64,000 bases of DNA, taken from Lenzites betulinus (lineage: Eukaryota; Basidiomycota; Agaricomycetes; Polyporales; Polyporaceae). Under the pieces are notes generated by a model. The model did no database searches. It was not told the origin of the DNA and saw nothing but the letters and a program-made list of their open reading frames with translations. The position numbers were made by a program, and so were the translations under genes. Shown here piece after piece: positions 11,809-24,658 of the stretch. The stretch spans positions 186,001 to 250,000 of the forward strand of contig JABYQU010000043.1 of the NCBI GenBank assembly GCA_022264855.1, given 5' to 3'. Positions within the stretch are counted from its first letter, which is position 1. Each line of letters starts with the position of its first letter.

Positions 11809-14800
11809 ATGGTGGACGACGACGCCGAACGTGTTGACTGGGGGAACGACGACGACGAGCTGCAGGCACCGCCCGAGTCTTACGCCGGCTACTCGCCGCG
11901 ACAGGCGACGGGTGGGTACACTGGCGAGGATGCTGAAGATGCCGTCTCCCTCGGTGGCGACGATGAAGACGAGCGCGAGTTCTATGCTCACCACTCTACA
12001 GAAGCTTCCTCTGCCGGGGGAAACATACTCGCAAAGTCCTCCACCGCCATTCAGTCTCATTCGGCCAGACGTGACGGCCAGCGCCAATCCTCGACATCCT
12101 CTCAGCACGCTCGAGCTCCCTCACAGTCCAAAAATTCGGATTCTCCAACCAGTGGCCTTCGACGCACGCACTCGGCAAGTAATCTTCCGCCTCCGTTGAC
12201 TCATGCCCTTCCCCCGAAACCGGCCGTAGCCCCACCCCCACACTTTCGACCACCCTCCCCCGCAGGGCCTGGTATCCACGCCAGTGCTATGATACATCGA
12301 CAGAAGAAGTCAAACGGCAAAATCAACACCGCGTCGGATGGTGGCGATCCTCTGCCTCCTGACTGGGAGATCAGACACTCGAGAGAGGGTGCCGAGGTTT
12401 ACTTCTTCAACGTGAAGACCGATGAGTCCACCTGGGTCCGACCTAAGCTCCCGCTCTCTGGCAGGTCTTCTCCAATCAAGGACCGCGAGAATGGCCGGTC
12501 ACAAATATCTGGGCGCCGTTCTCCAGAGCTTTCTGATGCTGCTATGCTGGACCGGTCTGGTAGAGCACAGGGTTCTCGTATCCCCGCAAGGGATTTGCCA
12601 TTGCGGAACGCGTCGTCTACACCTCCCCCTGGCGACCTCACGTACCGGGATCGTCATTACAGACCCGGCGAAGGACCGATCTCTGCGGGTAAGGGTGACT
12701 CTAGTGATCGACGGAGTGAGCGTGCGAACGTCAAGCAGACCTATCCGGACGATGTGTCTGTTTCTCGAACACGATCGCCTCCTCCCGACGTTCGCCGTCA
12801 GCCCCGTTCAAGTAGCCCATCCCGGCCAAGGAGAACTTTGTCTTCTGAGCCCATATCGACTCGTGGAGGGTCTAGAGAGACTACTCGGGATTTCTCGCAG
12901 GATCGTCTGGCCGAACCAGCCTGGGGCCGTTCGCAGAGGTCGGACAGCTTGGATAATAATCAGCTACCTAACCGCCGGCCACGGCGCAAGGACGACATAG
13001 AGCCACCTATTCGTCGCCGCAATGACGTCGAGGCTCCGATCCGGCGCAAGGACGACATTGAGCCCCCAATCCGGCGCAAGGATGATATAGAGCCGTGGAC
13101 TCGTCGTAAAGACGACGTCGAGCCACCGTTGCGACGCAAGGACGACATAGAACCTCCCCTGCGATCTCTTCCTCGCAAAGTCCCAAGTTCCCGCCACGCA
13201 AACGATGAGTGGCCGGCTCCGAGTACGTCATCCGCATCCTGCTCCCACCCCCCGTCTTCAGCATCGAGGCTCCTCTCGAGGTGGAGGACAGATGCTCTTC
13301 TACTGTCTGGTGAAGCCTCGGGAGAAGAGCCACATCCCCCACATTACTGCCCCGCCGAATGCGATATGTTCGCTGGATTCGCCCCTGGACTTCCTGCCTT
13401 CCCATTCCTTTCCTCGCTTCCTCTGTCTTCCTGCGTCCCGCTCCAATCGCTTCTTTTACGAATCCTTTTCCTTTTATCTTGTAGGACCCATATCGCCGCC
13501 ACCACACATTCGCGGGCCATCGCCGCCAAGGCGTCCAGTTCCGCCATACTCGGCATCGACTGAAGGTTTCTTAGGACCTTCGATCTCTACTAGAGATATG
13601 CCTCGTTTCGGACGATCCAGTCCTCCTCCGCCACGCCACTCACCGCGCAACATACCGCCTAGTCTGTCGAACGACAGTCTATCGCTGAGACGTCCCAGAG
13701 ATGGTGACATTATCGAAGCCGGCTACGACAGCACGAAGAGAAGACGATTGAATGAAGATATAGGCCCAGCTCGTCACTTGTCATCTGATCTTCCACCTCT
13801 CACAGCGTCTCTTCCTGCGAAGCCTGTCCCCGGCGGCTTTGCTGTCGAAAGCCATCACGATGCGTCCAGTGCGTCCTTCTTCATGTGTTACTTTAGCGCA
13901 TCCATTCTCACCACCCCTATCCTCCGCTGATACCCCACAGATCGCAAACGTGCCCCCTTACCCCCGCAAGAGCAACAGTGGCGCGAGAACAAAAAAGGCG
14001 GACCGCCCCTCCCCCCGTCTGAGCAGTATGACCGCGCCCCGGTTCTTCCTCAGGGCGCGCGTTTCGTTCCGCCACCTCCCCCAGGCGAAATTACGCGCAG
14101 GGACTTCGTCCCTGATGCTCATGCTAATGTCGATCGTAGAGTGGATGCATTCCGTGCACCATTCGAGAACGTTTCATCCGGCCCTCGTCGCGCGGCAAGG
14201 TCTCCTCCGCGTGATGCCGACTTGCGTCGAGCTCCGCCCACTGGCCCTGGAGACAGAAAGTCGCGGTTCGACAGTGGTGCATCGCCGGCTGATAGGATGG
14301 ATGTCGATACGTTGCCGTCTTCGAGGGTGCCGCCGCCTCCCCGTTCAACTATGGGCGGAATGCATGCTGACCGTATGCTGGCGGAGCCCCCGCGTGGACC
14401 TAGGGCAATGGCCCCGAGGGACGGCCCTTACCCGCCGCCCAACTCTTCTGGGCCCCCGCCAGCTGTGGCTTACGACGCTCGGAACCCGACGATTCCGCTG
14501 ATGGAACATCCCGCCTCGATGCCTGGTCGCGGACGCGGGCGACCTGCCGAACGCCCCTGGGACGCACGCGACGCCGACAGGCGACAGAGCTTCTCTGGAC
14601 CTGCTCCAATGGAGATCCCAGCGCTCTCACAGAGGCGTTTCGACGAGCCACCGGTTGATTCACGGGGCATCTCGGACCGCCCTTTCGGGAGGGGCCCTCC
14701 TGGGAACGATCGCCGCGATGATGTGAGTGCTATGGTTGTGGTTGGTGACAACACCCTAATGTTTGCACTCAGCGAGCTCCCCCGCGCATTGCGGGCACGA

Positions 14801-16180
14801 ACAACGCCCCGATTTCCGCGAGGCCGTCAGGTTACGCATCCGACCACTCTGTGCACAATCCCGTGCGGTCTCCTGTCGAAGCCCTTAGGCGTACCGATGA
14901 CTTCGGAGGAAATCCGCGCCGCCCAGGATTGGGCGAGTCTGAGTCGTTCGAAAGACGTGTAAGTGATTTTCCCATCTCAAAGATTTTTGATTGCTTACAT
15001 CTCGGGATAGCGTCAACCTCCCCTGGTACTCGACCCGCCATCTTCGACGCTCCCTCGTAATGATCGTGCTGGGCGACACCCCTCAATCAGCCAGGATGAG
15101 CCTCCTGTAAGTCCCATGATCAACGTTCGTAGTATCCTTCATTCATCTAAGGCCCAGCGCATTCGTGATGTGGAGACCATGATTGACCGCCCTCTCAACG
15201 TACTGCCTCCTCGCCCGAGGGATGGTCCCCGGGGAGATGGCCCTATGAAGAGTCCGGAATTGCGTCAGGTAAGATAAACACGTCGTTCGAGCAATAGGCT
15301 CCTACTCACTCTCACCAGTCGCGCTTCGGACCTCCTTCGGGCGACTTCCAGCCACGCATCTGGCAAACCCGGGATGAAGCCCAGAGCTCGCGTGTCCCAG
15401 ACACTCGCCCTTACGATGATCGGGCCCCGATGGAGTGCGTATGACGTTCACATCTCTGATTCAATCACTCACGCCATCCACAGTGCACCTCGCCCTCGCG
15501 ACGGGAACCCTTGGGAGCCTCGCCAGGACCACCCAGCGCGTCGTTGGCCGGACAAAGACGTATTCGCTCCCGGCCCCGGTGCGCGAGACGCTGCCAACTC
15601 GAGGGCGCGATCCCCCGAGGCACCCATTCGTGGTAGATCCAACACGCCTCCTCGCAGCGACGCGCGCCGCTATGATGGTCCGCCCATCGAGCCTCCCGTC
15701 AAGGTTCATCCCGAACGCGCCCGTTACCTAGCGGGACAAGCCGACGACGCAGATAGAGGGTTCAAGTTTGCACCTCCCCGGCGCCAAGGACGTTCCCCGG
15801 ACCGCGCATACCCAGACAGGCGCGACGACTTCGGCAGGGACTTGCCCCCTCGCCCTATCGACGATACACGTCTGCCTCCGCCTCGGGAGAGGTCTCCGCC
15901 CCCGGCGTTCAACGGCCACCGCCCCATCACGAAGCGCGGAGGCTCTCTGCTGGAGAGGCTGACCCTTGACGACGGCGCCCCTCTGCACGAAAGCGGATCA
16001 TCGCTCCGTGACCGCGTCGACTCGCATGACAGCAGCGAGGGCGCGAGCGCACCCGCGGATGCGATGGACCTCGACGCCGAGGGCAACGGCAGCCTCGACG
16101 ACTCCGGGAAGGGCGGCCGAGGAGGAGGAAGGAGGCGTGGGGGGAAGCCAAAGGGACGTCGCCGGTTCGCGGGACCGTGA
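11809..16180 (+). CDS. Large disordered WW-domain protein
   Basis: Exons are 11809-13222, 13485-13868, 13941-14722, 14773-14958, 15011-15106, 15158-15268, 15319-15434 and 15484-16180 (about 1260 residues; all phases agree). One WW domain sits at about residues 185-215: PPDWEIRHSREGAEVYFFNV followed by DESTWVRP, with both Trp and the Pro present. Such domains bind proline-rich ligands. The rest is Pro/Ser/Arg-rich with RS dipeptides, an array of six 10-residue repeats (separate entry) and a basic C-terminus (GGRGGGRRRGGKPKGRRR). This composition fits an RNA-processing or transcription-coupled nuclear protein, an inference only. Intron 1 is 262 nt, far above the local norm, so an extra small exon there is possible. 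Start: ATG at 11809 (MVDDDAERVDW) is chosen; 11725 is an in-frame alternative. Confidence 0.85.
12982..13161 (+). repeat. Coding tandem repeat, six decapeptide units
   Basis: Inside exon 1 of the WW-domain gene, six 30-bp units encode variants of RRKDDIEPPI. The charge pattern alternates: RRK, then DD, then E, then PP. Unit 2 has diverged (RRRNDVEAP). The bases differ mostly at third positions, so the repeat is selected at protein level or old. Copy number may vary between strains. Confidence 0.85.
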
Positions 16181-16725
16181 AGGGGTAATCGAGGGCACGA
16201 GAGAGACGCAATATTGTTTGGACGTCGTCGCCGGCGTATGCGAATCGTTGGTCTATTTTGCAATCAGTTAGTCGCACTGCAGTATATTGTTCTCGATGTC
16301 GATGATGCGTTTTTGTAATCCATGCTTCTAGTTTGCCATCTGTGTGGTCTTTGTGCGGGCTTAATTGCTTCTGTTCCGGAGTAATCGTCAATGTGAGTTG
16401 TTAACTGAAGGCGGTAAGGATGCTTTCGCGACTGAGTGGTACTGTTGTATATCGTGGCTGGTGTGTACCCCACGCTGAGTCGCCATCAACAAATAGTGAT
16501 GATTCCAAGTTACAACATCAGCAACTACCAACACCCTCCTCTATCGTACATGCATCCTGAGACCAACAACTCCGATGGTATGAAGATAACAAACACCACC
16601 CCTTCAAAGGGTGTTGAACGCCAACCCTAACCGAACGTCAGCCTCCGGGTATATCGCTGCGCGTTGACGTGAGTGACATTGTTTTAAAGTGAGCTGACCG
16701 AGTAAATGCTTACCGCTATGATCAT
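16181..16725. other. Convergent intergenic region
   Basis: 3' flanks of the WW gene (+) and the small secreted-protein gene (-). It is AT-richer than its surroundings. No coding pattern is seen. Confidence 0.5.
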
Positions 16726-16934
16726 CTAGTCGCTGCAAGAGCAGGTCTTGCCGCTGCAGGAGCACGGAGCGATGATAACGCTGTCTGTAGCAGGCATAAT
16801 GAGCATGAGCATCGAAGTCGCCAACCCCGCACAACCCCCAGATGGGACTAACCATCGCGCTCCATGACGGGGCCGGCAGCGACGACCGCGACGAAGACGG
16901 CGGCGAGGATGAAGAGCTTGTTGAAGAACTGCAT
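16726..16934 (-). CDS. 46-residue secreted protein with a CxC...CxC tail
   Basis: Two exons, 16934-16853 and 16784-16726, are joined over a 68-nt intron (donor GTTAGT, acceptor CTACAG) that splits an Asp codon. The protein opens with a clear signal peptide (MQFFNKLFILAAVFVAVVAAG), followed by a short linker (PVMERDDSVIIAP) and the tail CSCSGKTCSCSD. Four Cys in two CxC pairs spaced by SGKT look like a metal-thiolate or disulfide motif as in metallothioneins, but true metallothioneins lack signal peptides. A TATA box about 105 bp upstream supports a real, possibly strongly expressed gene. It could be a small secreted Cys protein, a secreted peptide precursor or a metal-binding peptide. I recognise no family. 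Confidence 0.65.
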
Positions 16935-18201
16935 CTTGTTGCGGGTTGGGTTTACTGGGGAGCAGAGCTGGTGATCTCTGGAGTGATGCTGAGTTGCGAG
17001 GTGCGTTGGTGCTGTCTCGAGGCATTCTGGCGAGGCTTTTATACCACAACAGGCGTCTTTCCCGCTCCCTCTCTCTTCCAGGCTGGAAGGATGTGGCATT
17101 TCTGCGTTGGCTGGATGAGCATGGGCTGCGCAGTATAGACAGCGAGTGTATCGCCAGGTACGCCGGCATAGGGGTCGTTCCTTGTATGCGTTGCACCTGA
17201 TGCGCCCGTCGACAGCTGCTCTTGGCTAGGAGCAGCAGGTGATGGTCTTTTTTGACTTCGCTAGTCGGGAGGCCCATACGGTCGCTACTGAGGAGCCCGG
17301 AGATGTGCCTTCTCCGGAGGGGGAGATAGGGAGCGGTTGTTCGGTGGTTTTTTGGGTGAGCGAGCTGTATCCTTTCACGCGTCGCCAACATATCATACCC
17401 CTACTCTCACAGAACGGCTTGAAAGTTGAATTTCTCTTCGTTGAAAGGCTGGAAATAGCGGTAGTTTGAACGTACTTGTTAACTACACCTTGGAAGGCTT
17501 CTTTGACGCGTCGACTTCTCAACTTCTACGTTCCCCTTGAAAGGATACGTTCTTCAAAGCGGTGCCTGTGCTTATCATTCAAGTCAATGCCCCGCTGTAA
17601 GCAGCGACAGGACCAGGGATTTGCGAGAAGACAGCTGCCAAATGGTCGGTGATAGGCACACCTTCAGCGTGGCGACGCCCACGACGTATCTACCAATCCT
17701 TTCTGCAGCATGACCTGATACTATGTCCGCCGCTGTGTATTTCATATGTATGAGCACTCACGAATGTCACCCCACAGGAACGCTACAACGCGCAGATAAG
17801 TGCCCCGTATACCAAATCCTCGGCGGTTGAAGAGAGCACTGATCCAATGCACCTTGTTGTTACAACTTCCGCTAACGGCAAATGCTCGGTTTTTGCACAT
17901 CTATGCAGACCGCATAGCGATAAGTAGTCTTGGCGGAGCTCACGCTGCCAGCGACAGAATCGATTGTCGACAAGTTATCCGTGGTGTTCGGAACGAACTA
18001 CATGACCTGCCTTTTAGGGAAGCGGGTGTGCATCAAGCGCCCTATCATGCGCTGGACGAGCGCCCACCAAGTCTCCTCACCCACTCCCGACGCTCACCGG
18101 TGCGTCAAGTTGTTTATTAGCAGGAGCGTGTCTGAGAACTATATTGTGCACTGTCTCACTACACTAGAGATCAAAATTACTCGGCTCGCCGCCCAGTAAT
18201 C
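16935..18201. other. Intergenic region between divergent genes
   Basis: About 1.25 kb. The left part holds the promoter of the minus-strand secreted-protein gene. Short frames further right (17.2-17.5 and 17.8-18.2 kb) have no splice-consistent continuation or recognisable motifs. I see no other gene. Confidence 0.45.
17037..17043 (-). promoter_or_regulatory. TATA box of the CxC secreted-protein gene
   Basis: TATAAAA on the minus strand, about 105 bp upstream of the ATG at 16934. Spacing fits a short leader. Most genes in this window lack a clear TATA box, so its presence hints at regulated or high expression. Confidence 0.55.
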
Positions 18202-19324
18202 ATGTCTACACAACCCGAAGCCCCGCCAAGCGATAACTTGGGGGCTAGCTCAGAATCCATACTACCCGCCGGTATACAACTCGTTCTCATTTTGGTCGGA
18301 CTGATTGGGTCTGGAAAGGTACTGCACATATATTTGGACCACTAACGAATGGATACTGATGCGATTGCTAGTCAACGTTTGCGCAAGCTTTGGAACAGTA
18401 CTTTCCTGAAATCTGCCGGTGCAGCCAGGATGATCTCGGTAACAGGCGAAGCGTAGAAGAACTTGCCAGGCGATCTTTGGCCCGTGGGCTTTCAGTGTGC
18501 ATAGATAGGACAAACTTTGACGAAAGGTGAGTAGCGCAGTGCTCTTCCTAGAACCAAATATCCTAATAGATTACGCGCTTGTTAGCCAACGGGCCACTTG
18601 GATCAACATTGCTCGCGAGTCTCAAGCGGAAACATGGGTAATCGTGTTCGATACGCCGTACGAGGTGAGCTATGAACTTCTAAAAGCGAGTTGTTGTAGT
18701 GAACAGACGTTCTCGGAGATCTGCGCCGCAAGAGTGGCCGAGCGTAAGGGTCCGACTAGGGTTTTGCGAAGGCCAGCAGTTGACGTCTTCTTGACAGGCA
18801 CTGGACACCCCACGATTACGACTCCAGAACTGGGACTGGAAGTGCTACAGCGATTCCGCCACCAGTACCGACCGCCTGCGTCCCACGAAGGTTACACGCG
18901 CATCTTGTACCTAAAGCCCGCTGATTGCCCCGATAGCGGGTACTCAGAAGAGGACGTCCGGGACGTTATGCGGAAGCTTCGCGAATCGCCAGAAGTTGTT
19001 CCGGTGGCGCGCCCTTCAATGCGAGACCACGATTCTCATCGCGGCTCTTTCAACCAGCAGCGAGGCTATCGGGGACGCGGCTTCCAGACACAAGGATCTT
19101 ATTCGCGAGGCAGCCGCGGTGGCCCGTACACTCACGGCGGATATCGCGGGGGCTCTACGCACCAGACCACGTTGCCGTGGACTCGACGGGGCGGAGATTC
19201 TAGCGGCACTTCTGCCGGGTCTGGGTATGCACACGCTTCGGACTCGCGACGATCAGGTTATCGCGCCGAGGATGGGTCAAGGTCAGCGGATTTCGATCGT
19301 ACGCAAGAGAGCTGGAGGCGATGA
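18202..19324 (+). CDS. P-loop kinase-like protein with RG-rich tail
   Basis: Exons are 18202-18318, 18372-18526, 18586-18664, 18719-18743 and 18798-19324 (about 300 residues). The fold is that of the polynucleotide-kinase/AAA_33 type: Walker A in GLIGSGKSTFA is split by intron 1, CSQDDLG follows, then CIDRTNFDE and the lid-like CAARVAER...TGHPTI. Such proteins phosphorylate nucleic acid ends or small molecules; the substrate here is unknown. After about residue 200 comes a disordered tail with RG/RGG motifs (RGYRGRGFQTQGSYSRGSRGG), typical of RNA-binding proteins. Uncertain point: intron 3 could end at 18706 (42 nt, adding TFSE) or at 18718 (54 nt, acceptor GAG). The latter fits the family's PYE-CAAR spacing better. 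Both keep frame. Confidence 0.82.
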
Positions 19325-19549
19325 ACTCGGGGGTAACTTGACCGTAGACTACCACATTTTCGGTGGAATTTACGTACGATTATCAAGCTCGAAGGTCAAA
19401 CGATCACGCTGTGTTCTCTTGGGTAGGTGTTCGGCGAAAGATCGTGACCGTCGCGTTACGGGGATGGACGCGATGAGCGATTGTGTGACTTGACGCGAAT
19501 GTGACGGGAAGGGCTGAATTGGGCCGCAACGTGCGTCATAGGGGAGAAG

Positions 19550-19557
19550 TATATAAG
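19550..19557 (+). promoter_or_regulatory. TATA box of phosphoglucomutase gene
   Basis: TATATAAG, about 60 bp before the ATG, followed by a pyrimidine-rich leader with cccatctcc repeats. This arrangement is typical of strongly expressed fungal metabolic genes. Confidence 0.6.
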
Positions 19558-19616
19558 GCTCCGGCTCGTCCTCTCCGTCTCTTCATCCCCCCCATCTCCC
19601 CCATCTCCCCTCTACC

Positions 19617-21627
<2,011 letters not shown>

Positions 21628-22374
21628 GCGGGAGGTCGTAGGGAGGGGAATCGGTTTCGGCAATGGACGGTCGGGGAATGCGTAGATCTGGCGTCAACGA
21701 AGGAGGAAGTATAAATTTGGATGTATTCGTACCATCTTGCCCAACAACGCCTTGCGAGGTCATTGCTTTTTGTCACTCAATATCTCCGTTTGCACGGATG
21801 AGGCGCCAGCCTTGCAGGAATGATTGAAATGCGTGGCGCTCATGCTGCACAAAACAGAATGAAATATAAGCGCTAGTGCGAACTCCGAAGCTCCATCAAT
21901 ATTTCAACCCGCCCCTCCTCCTCCGCCTCTCTCTCTATTTATTTTGCTCTTCCGGCAGAGTGCCTGAAGAGTTATTAGCAAGCTCTATTCGACCTTCCTA
22001 GCTATCAACTTCCATGGCGCAGCGGTCGCAAGCGGCGTATAATTAGCATTACTTCGACATCCCCGCAACGAATCCGCCGTGGCAGCCGTATTGATGTCAC
22101 CGACAGGATGGGTCGGGCTCTCTTCTGCACATACTAGCCCGACCATCCATTTTGTACTAGCTCGTTGCAAAGAGCCGCACCGAGGTATGTCATGTACACA
22201 TGAATTCTCCTCGTTCAAGCTTACTAAGGCATGTATTCACATGCACAGGCCACCGATACTTAGCTTGGATTCCCCACTCTGGGCCCGATAGAGCTCCTCG
22301 CCCCGGTATATCACCGCTAGGGCCGAGCTCAAGTGATACCTACTAGTATCCCCCGGTCCAATCCAAGCGCAACA
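21628..22374. other. Tandem intergenic region
   Basis: 3' flank of phosphoglucomutase and promoter of the mpaB-family gene. No TATA element or coding pattern is seen. An upstream short exon of the mpaB-family gene is possible: an acceptor-like CTACTAG lies at about 22351. Confidence 0.4.
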
Positions 22375-24216
22375 ATGCGCCAACGTATCGGGAACCTACG
22401 GGCGTTCGACGAGAGCGAGATCAAGCACATCCGACATTCGGAGGACACGAGAACACTCCGGCCCGGAGACATAGTCGAGACCATTGTCAGCATATGCGAG
22501 TGGGACGCGGACTGCGTGTCTCTCGAGATGTCTGAAAGGTTAGTACGATCGGGGCGCGCTGTGACTGTCAGCAGAGACTTGCTCACTACGGTCGGGCATG
22601 TTAGCTGGCGCGGAGAAGGCGACCCCTTGTGCGACAGAGCCTTGCGGGACGTTTTCAGTAGCGCGTCGTCTAGCGTAGGCAAGGACCTCTTGAGGACGCT
22701 TGAAGAGCATACGGATAGCGAGGCGGCACAAGCGTTTTTGGACGAAGTGCACCAGGCTCCGCCGGCTGGGATCCTCGCGTCGGACGAAGAGATCGCCCTG
22801 GCGCAGGAGTTCTTCCTCGACAACGCCATACAGATTATGCAGGCTCTTCTGCACTACAGCCTCGCCGGAGGGTTTTCCAGGTCCGTCTGCAATTTGAATA
22901 GCCATTCTCTATGTTATGTACATATGCTGACTCGTCGATGCGCTCGTAGCCCACGTATCGTTAGAACCCTAGAGGCTGTCTCCTACCTAGTCCCTCACGT
23001 CCGGAAGGGCGCTGAAGGCTCGTCGGCTGGAGACCTGTCGACAATCTTGGCTGACATCTCCAAAGAATCCACGGATCGGACTTTTTCTAGGCTGTTAGAG
23101 ACCTTCCAATTCGTCCTAGACGTGATGGGTTGTTTAGTGTCGGCAAGGCCGGTACATCCAATATCTCAAGACTTGAAGGATACACATACTAGAAACGTAG
23201 ATTATGAACGGTCTCAGGACTCCGACGACATTGCGTACCTGATGCCTGGAGGAGAAGGCTGGAGATCCACCGTGCGGGTACGCTTACTTCACGGTGTCGC
23301 TCGGTGGCGGGTAGAAGAACGCTGGGCTAGAGAAGGAGACCCACAGGCAGGTGTACCTGTAAGCCAGGAACACATGGCAGCGACGTAAGCCAACCCTCCG
23401 AACATACACACACGCAACTCACCCGCGCACAGACTAGCCGCCTTCTCCACCGCACCAATATGGTGCCTCAACCGCCTCGGCATGCCGCCATCCTCCGTGC
23501 ACACCAGCGCATACCTCGCGCTCTGGCGACACGTCGGCTTCTACCTCGGAGTCTCCCCCGCCATCCTTCACCGCCACTTCCACAGCCCCCACACCGCAGA
23601 CAAATTCCTCGCCACCGCCGCTCTCCACCTCTTCTCCGACGACACCTCGCCCCCCAGCGAAGGCGGCCAGCGCGCCCTCCGCCGCGGCCCCACCATCCCC
23701 ATCCTCGTCGCCGTCTCGGACCGCGCCCCGCTGCACAACACGCTCACGTACAACATCGCGCTCACGGCGCACCTCCTCGGTCCCGCGCTCGCCACGCACC
23801 TCGGGCTCCCCCCCGCGCCGCTCCGCGTGCGCATCCGCATGCACGCGTTGCTCGCGCTGCAGCGCGCGGAGGTAATGTTCGGGGTGTGGTGTGCGCGTGC
23901 AGCGTGGCGCGCGAAGCGGCGCACGGTGCTGAGGGAGGGCATGGCGCGCAGCGTGCGGTGGAACCTGGGCCAGCGCCGCACGACGTTCCGGCCGCGCACG
24001 GGGGTGCGGGAGGGTGAGGCGGGCGGGGGCGGGGAGCTCGCGGCGGGTGTGGGGGAAGAGGAAGCTATTGAGCGGGACCCGGCGCGAGCGAAGGTTCTTG
24101 GGCGAATGTGGAGGGAGGTATGGGTGGAGATGGTCGCGGTGTGTGCTGTGGTTGGTGTTTCGGGTCTGGTCTTAGTATACATGGTCCTGAGGCTAGTTCT
24201 TACTACCATGTTGTGA
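22375..24216 (+). CDS. mpaB/rubber-oxygenase family protein (DUF2236)
   Basis: Exons are 22375-22880, 22950-23384 and 23433-24216 (574 residues). Family features (PF09995): SPRIVRTLEAVSYLVP, DRTFSRLLETFQFVLDVMG, GWRSTVRVRLLHGVARWRVE, GVPVSQEHMAATLAAFSTAP, and WRHVGFYLGV with nearby His residues. Known members are haem oxygenases that cleave C-C or C=C bonds: latex-clearing protein, and ER-bound MpaB, which cuts a polyprenyl chain in mycophenolic acid synthesis. The substrate here is unknown. A hydrophobic segment near the C-terminus (about residues 545-570) suggests membrane anchoring. Part of exon 3 is very GC-rich and Arg/Ala-biased. The start is the first in-frame ATG; an upstream exon is not excluded. 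No biosynthetic neighbours are seen. Confidence 0.82.
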
Positions 24217-24348
24217 TTTTAGCACTATGATGACCAAGCGTATCTCCTATGTCTTGGATGTCATAACAGGGGTCAGGATCATATAGGTTGCTGAAGGGAT
24301 GTTGCATGCACCTGCGGGACTAAAATTCAAGAGAGAGGTCTCTCACAG

Positions 24349-24421
24349 GGTCGAGTGGTGTAGTGGTTATCACTCTTGTCTTACACACAAGCGGTCGTCG
24401 GTTCGATCCCGGCCTCGATCA
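24349..24421 (+). tRNA. trnV-UAC: tRNA-Val (anticodon UAC)
   Basis: A full cloverleaf can be folded by eye. Acceptor arms GGTCGAG and CTCGATC pair, with one G-T wobble. The D-arm region is TGGTGTAGTGGTTATCA (A box). The anticodon stem CTTGT/ACAAG encloses loop CTTACAC with anticodon TAC, and the T arm holds GGTTCGATCCC (B box). It has no intron. The discriminator base is A and CCA is not encoded, as in eukaryotes. Confidence 0.93.
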
Positions 24422-24658
24422 CTTTTGCTGGTGCCCCTAGAGTATTTCACCAAACATCCCAGAACCTGACCACATTTTGTGTCATACGAGATGCGCAGGT
24501 CAGAGGTTTTTGAAACAGAAAAAAGCAGGACGTTTGAATCCGAAATGAGCGACATAGAGCCGTCGGGAATCGCAAGGCCAAAATCTAGCGTAGGCGCCCG
24601 TGTGGCGGCCCTAGTACTCCGTTGCAATCGGGCTGGACGCGTCTTCACTCCGACTACG

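Noticed and set aside
12960..13197. Minus-strand frames opposite the decapeptide repeat
   Set aside because: Their repetitive text is only the reverse of the sense repeat; no independent evidence.
16934..17099. Longer N-terminus for the CxC secreted protein from upstream codons
   Set aside because: It would bury the signal peptide behind 55 residues and overlap the TATA box; the ATG at 16934 gives a clean signal sequence.
23434..24209. Long frames on both strands overlapping exon 3 of the mpaB-family gene
   Set aside because: They are GC shadows; the exon 3 frame alone continues the family alignment.
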